Source: Phycisphaerae bacterium (GTDB taxonomy: Bacteria > Planctomycetota > Phycisphaerae > Sedimentisphaerales > Sedimentisphaeraceae). From it: DNA of 35,637 nt. The DNA lies in the NCBI GenBank assembly GCA_027078365.1, contig JALWYQ010000041.1, forward strand, positions 1 to 35,637, in the 5' to 3' direction. The translations under genes and the position numbers were made by a program. Within the stretch, counting starts at the first letter, position 1, and each line of letters starts with the position of its first letter. The notes under the pieces were generated by a model. It ran no database searches. It saw only the letters and a program-made list of their open reading frames with translations, and had not been told where the DNA came from. Below are positions 33,056 through 35,637 of this stretch, in pieces.

Positions 33056-33607
33056 ATGAGTTTAGTAACAATTCTAATCCTAAGCGTAACGCTTGCAATG
33101 GACGCATTTTCCGTCTCAGTTGCAAGTGGAGCTGTTTACAAAAAAATAGACCTTGCCGCAATGATGCGCATTGCAATATTCTTTGGGCTCTTTCAAGCAA
33201 TTATGCCCGTAATTGGCTGGCTACTTGGCCTCTCGTTTCGAGTTTATATTGCAACATTTGCCCATTGGATTGCATTTGGGCTTTTGAGTGCTATTGGCGT
33301 AAAAATGATTTGGGAGTCTGTCTTTATCAAAGAAGACCAAAGAGAAGAAGATTATATGCCGCTAAAGGTTTTGCTAACCCTCTCAATTGCAACGAGCATT
33401 GACGCCCTTGCTGTTGGCATGAGCTTTTCACTTTTAAAAAATAGCATCATATTTGCCGCTATTTGTATTGGCATAATCACGTTTGCAATGAGCTTTGCTG
33501 GAGTAATGATAGGCAAAAAATGTGGACATATCTTTGAGGACAAAATAGAAATCGTTGCAGGACTGGCGCTAATCGCAATCGCATTTAAAGTGGCAGGACT
33601 GTTCTAA
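33056..33607 (+). CDS. mntP: Manganese efflux pump MntP
   Basis: An inner-membrane Mn(II) exporter of 183 aa with six helices in two repeats. The conserved acidic residues lie in AMDAFSVSVASG (Asp16) and in SIDALAVGMSF, the paired signatures of the MntP/YebN family. It starts 13 nt after rnd. The manganese riboswitch often found before mntP is absent, which agrees with transcription from the rnd promoter. Confidence 0.95.
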   Translation: MSLVTILILSVTLAMDAFSVSVASGAVYKKIDLAAMMRIAIFFGLFQAIMPVIGWLLGLSFRVYIATFAHWIAFGLLSAIGVKMIWESVFIKEDQREEDYMPLKVLLTLSIATSIDALAVGMSFSLLKNSIIFAAICIGIITFAMSFAGVMIGKKCGHIFEDKIEIVAGLALIAIAFKVAGLF

Positions 33608-33663
33608 AGACAATCTTAGCATTGATTAAGCGCAAGCATCAAAGCTTTAAAAGAAAGTAAGCG

Positions 33664-34176
33664 ATGAAGAAAGAAGAACATATTTTTTACGAAGAACAAA
33701 AGATTCCTCTTATTGCAAAGGTAATCGCTATTGCTAGCTGCGCGATTATTATGGCTGTGCTAATCGCCTCAGCAATCCATAGCGATGATACTTCTGAGAA
33801 AAAATCAACGCTCACCCTAGCGATTGTAAACTGCATAATCCTTGGCGCAGCCGCCATCGGCATTTTATATACAAAACTCATTGTACGCATAGACGAAGAA
33901 TCCATTAATATCAGATTCCTTCCGTTTATGATTAAAGATAAGAAACTCCAGCTCAAAGACATACAAAGGTACTATATCCGTAAATACCGCCCTATCATGG
34001 AGTATGGCGGCTGGGGAATAAGATGGAATTCAAACGGTAGAGCCTACTGCATTAGAGGCAATATAGCGATTCAACTGGAATTTAAAAGCGGCTCGAAAAT
34101 ACTCATCGGCACTCAAAAACCAGACGAATTGCAATCGGCGATGGATAAGATTTTTAATGCCAGCCTACAAGAATAA
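33664..34176 (+). CDS. Small membrane protein with PH-like C-terminal domain
   Basis: A 170-aa protein with two membrane helices (about 17-38 and 50-72), followed by a soluble beta-rich domain. The domain holds a characteristic stretch, YGGWGIRWNSNGRAYCIRG, and ends with ILIGTQKPDEL. It resembles bacterial PH-like membrane proteins such as DUF6141; the assignment is by eye. A 56-nt gap separates it from mntP. Function unknown. Confidence 0.75.
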   Translation: MKKEEHIFYEEQKIPLIAKVIAIASCAIIMAVLIASAIHSDDTSEKKSTLTLAIVNCIILGAAAIGILYTKLIVRIDEESINIRFLPFMIKDKKLQLKDIQRYYIRKYRPIMEYGGWGIRWNSNGRAYCIRGNIAIQLEFKSGSKILIGTQKPDELQSAMDKIFNASLQE

Positions 34177-34230
34177 TCGCAATGCGCAGATGTGTGTTTA
34201 TACCGCTATTGATTCTCAAAATATATTCTA

Positions 34231-34258
34231 TTGACTCAAAGCGACACAAGCTCATAAT
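34231..34258 (+). promoter_or_regulatory. Promoter of the MauE-thioredoxin fusion gene
   Basis: TTGACT (34231-34236) and CATAAT (34253-34258) are spaced by 16 bp; an alternative -10, TAATAT, lies 2 nt further on. The start codon is at 34303, with AAGAGG at 34287-34292. Confidence 0.6.
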
Positions 34259-34302
34259 ATAAAAACAACAGAATAACAACAGCTATAAGAGGCTATTAAA
34301 AC

Positions 34303-35217
34303 ATGAAGATTGCAAACAGAATAGTAATGACCATAACAAGCTTGGTGTTTATATTCGCAGTAACCTTTAAAATCAAGCAGCTATTAACAGAGCCAATCAT
34401 AAGCACTGGATTTTGGCAGAGCAGAGAATTCTACATTATTCAGGTAGTCCTCGAGCTTGGCCTTGCAATATGGCTAATCTGCGGGATTTTTAGAAAGTTT
34501 GCATGGCTAATTGCAACGATTGGTTTTGCCGGCTTTAGCTGTATCACATTATACAAGGCGCTTGGCGGCTTCGAGTCTTGCGGATGTTTTGGCACTGTCA
34601 AAGTTAATCCTTGGATAACACTATTAGCGGTAGATTTACCAATCCTGATTCTTCTACTTATCTTTAGACCAAGGGCAGAAAAGTTTTTCGATTGGCCAAG
34701 ACTAGAGCATCTAATAGCCTGCGCAGTCCCAACGTTTATGTTGCTTGGATTTGTTGGCTACGTAACAACCCATTATGAGCCCGCTTCAAGCACTCAAGAG
34801 TACGAGGTAGTAGATGCGCAGGGTTGGATTGGCAAACCGCTTCCAATGCTTGAGTATATTGATTTAAACTCGGACGCCGACTTGAACAGTGGAATCTGCG
34901 TCATACTGTTTTACCACTTCGACTGCCCAAACTGCCGAGTTGCTCTACCGATATACAACGAAATGAACGAGATGTTAATGGGAAATCAAGACGAGATAAA
35001 ATTCGCCTTCATCGAAATGCCTCCATACGGCGGCGAAGAAGACGAAAACCCCGTCCCACAAAACACTCAATGTATCACCGGCAAGCTAAGAGAAGACAAA
35101 AAATTCTACGCCGCATCGCCGCTGTTGATAATAACCCACGACTCAATAGTCACCAAAGTCTTTGAGGTAGAAGTACCGCTAAAACTAGACGAGTTGCTAG
35201 ACGCTGTCATGCAGTAA
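34303..35217 (+). CDS. MauE/DoxX-like membrane protein fused to a thioredoxin-fold domain
   Basis: A 304-aa membrane protein. Residues 1-155 form a four- or five-helix MauE-like domain with the family's typical ESCGCFGxxxxNPW segment (Cys93, Cys95). Residues 175-304 form a thioredoxin-like domain with a redox CxxC, Cys208-Pro-Asn-Cys211 (FDCPNCR), after the strand CVILFYHF. MauE-type proteins act with thioredoxin-fold partners such as MauD in disulfide or maturation chemistry. Here the two are one chain, so electrons or disulfides may pass from the membrane cysteines to the CxxC. With an inside N-terminus the thioredoxin part should be periplasmic, but helix count is uncertain. No methylamine dehydrogenase gene is nearby. 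Confidence 0.85.
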   Translation: MKIANRIVMTITSLVFIFAVTFKIKQLLTEPIISTGFWQSREFYIIQVVLELGLAIWLICGIFRKFAWLIATIGFAGFSCITLYKALGGFESCGCFGTVKVNPWITLLAVDLPILILLLIFRPRAEKFFDWPRLEHLIACAVPTFMLLGFVGYVTTHYEPASSTQEYEVVDAQGWIGKPLPMLEYIDLNSDADLNSGICVILFYHFDCPNCRVALPIYNEMNEMLMGNQDEIKFAFIEMPPYGGEEDENPVPQNTQCITGKLREDKKFYAASPLLIITHDSIVTKVFEVEVPLKLDELLDAVMQ

Positions 35218-35249
35218 CTGCTTTAACGCTAAAACCTTTTCTAGATCTT

Positions 35250-35299
35250 CCCCTTTTGTTAATTGCAAGTTGCAGCTATCCTTGCGCAACTAAAAGGGG
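35250..35299. repeat. Imperfect inverted repeat, REP-like
   Basis: CCCCTTTT (35250-35257) pairs with AAAAGGGG (35292-35299). Inside it, GTT/AAC and GCAAG (35265-35269)/CTTGC (35281-35285) continue the stem around an 11-nt loop. The right arm runs into the word GGTCAGGAACC (35298-35308), which recurs in the tandem repeat at 35404-35541. Confidence 0.65.
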
Positions 35300-35363
35300 T
35301 CAGGAACCTTTTCTGTTCACGCACTAATGCTTCGTAGAAACAAACGTAATTAATCAAAACAAC

Positions 35364-35398
35364 AAAAAGGGCGTCGTAATATTCGACGCCTTTTTTTT
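35364..35398 (+). terminator. Strong rho-independent terminator
   Basis: A 13-bp stem (35364-35376 with 35384-35396) around the loop TAATATT contains a GGCGTCG/CGACGCC core flanked by A and T runs. It probably ends the transcript of the MauE-thioredoxin gene about 150 nt downstream of its stop, and the A-run may let it work on the other strand too. Confidence 0.85.
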
Positions 35399-35403
35399 GT
35401 TTA

Positions 35404-35541
35404 TAGCCTCCCAGCCCCGTGGGGGGCGGCCTCTTTGTAGTTGGGTCAGGAACCTTTTTTTCTAGCCTCCCAGCCCCGTGGGGGCGGTCTCTTTGTAGTT
35501 AGGTCAGGAACCTTTTTTTCTAGCCTCCCAGCCCCGTGGGG
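35404..35541. repeat. GC-rich tandem repeat, units of 59 and 58 nt plus a partial third
   Basis: Unit 1 is 35404-35462, unit 2 is 35463-35520, and unit 3 is cut after 21 nt (35521-35541). Each full unit starts TAGCCTCCCAGCCCCGTGGGG, able to fold through CCCC-GT-GGGG, and ends GGTCAGGAACC plus a T-run. Units 1 and 2 differ by two substitutions and a run-length change. The composition contrasts with the AT-rich surroundings. Confidence 0.88.
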
Positions 35542-35549
35542 CATACGCG

Positions 35550-35637
35550 TCAACTTAAGATTTCCATAGCCTCTATTGCAGTTAAGATTTGTAGTTCTTT
35601 TTCTACGTAATTAAGCCTTTTTCTTTTATCGTAAGTA
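35550..35637 (-). CDS. Possible C-terminus of a gene entering from the right edge
   Basis: On the minus strand an open frame runs from the window edge to a TGA at 35550-35552, giving 28 residues with a protein-like, charged and helical composition (for example NYVEKELQILTAIEAMEILS). It stops beside the tandem repeat. The frame is too short to identify and may be chance. Confidence 0.3.
   Translation of the reverse strand, partial: TYDKRKRLNYVEKELQILTAIEAMEILS

Noticed and set aside
35404-35541. CRISPR array
   Set aside because: The repeats are contiguous units of 59 and 58 nt without unique spacers between conserved repeats, and no cas gene is present.

Overview
The window is AT-rich bacterial chromosomal DNA, densely coded, with no rRNA or tRNA gene that I can see. 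The gene content points to a Gram-negative member of the PVC group, most likely a planctomycete of Phycisphaerae type. The pointers are a VWA/TolQ/TolR/TolR operon with a degenerate J-like protein, a DUF4954 left-handed beta-helix protein, a DUF3365-type histidine kinase and a DUF3417-type glucan phosphorylase. No marker gene fixes the lineage, so this placement is an inference.

Layout. 1-744: queF (7-deazaguanine/queuosine synthesis) with its own promoter and terminator. 903-2681: a GT-B glycosyltransferase resembling glycogen/starch synthases. 2883-10445: a tightly packed seven-gene operon encoding a membrane VWA protein, a TolQ/ExbB channel subunit, two TolR/ExbD subunits, a large exported helical-repeat protein, a membrane protein with a J-like N-terminus and a helical C-terminus, and an exported DnaJ-type zinc-finger protein. 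Several junctions overlap by 1 or 4 nt. 10499-11301: a conserved-looking hypothetical gene with a very good promoter and a possible small lipoprotein, closed by a bidirectional terminator. 11366-14974 (minus): glycogen phosphorylase and an RNase Z-like metallohydrolase. 15354-21850 (minus): a complete tripartite efflux operon in the order tetR, outer-membrane factor, membrane-fusion protein, RND pump. It is preceded by a promoter with a double palindromic operator. 22133-25788 (minus): a histidine kinase followed by the DUF4954 gene. 25864-27669 (minus): aspS. 27803-29991 (minus): two polytopic membrane proteins and a two-helix potassium-channel-like protein. 30062-31438 (minus): phosphomannomutase/phosphoglucomutase. 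31891-35217 (plus): RNase D, MntP, a small membrane protein and a MauE-thioredoxin fusion. 35218-35637: hairpins, a strong terminator and a short GC-rich tandem repeat that looks REP-like, running into a possible partial gene at the window edge.

How the genes fit together. The glycosyltransferase, glycogen phosphorylase and phosphohexomutase suggest storage-glucan turnover. The efflux operon looks self-regulated by its TetR protein. The most interesting locus is the 2883-10445 operon. It has the one-TolQ plus two-TolR composition known from the AglRQS gliding motor of Myxococcus, but it lacks TonB, TolA and a peptidoglycan-binding OmpA-type partner. In their place it carries a VWA protein, a long repeat protein and two chaperone-derived proteins. 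I infer a proton-driven envelope machine of unknown task.
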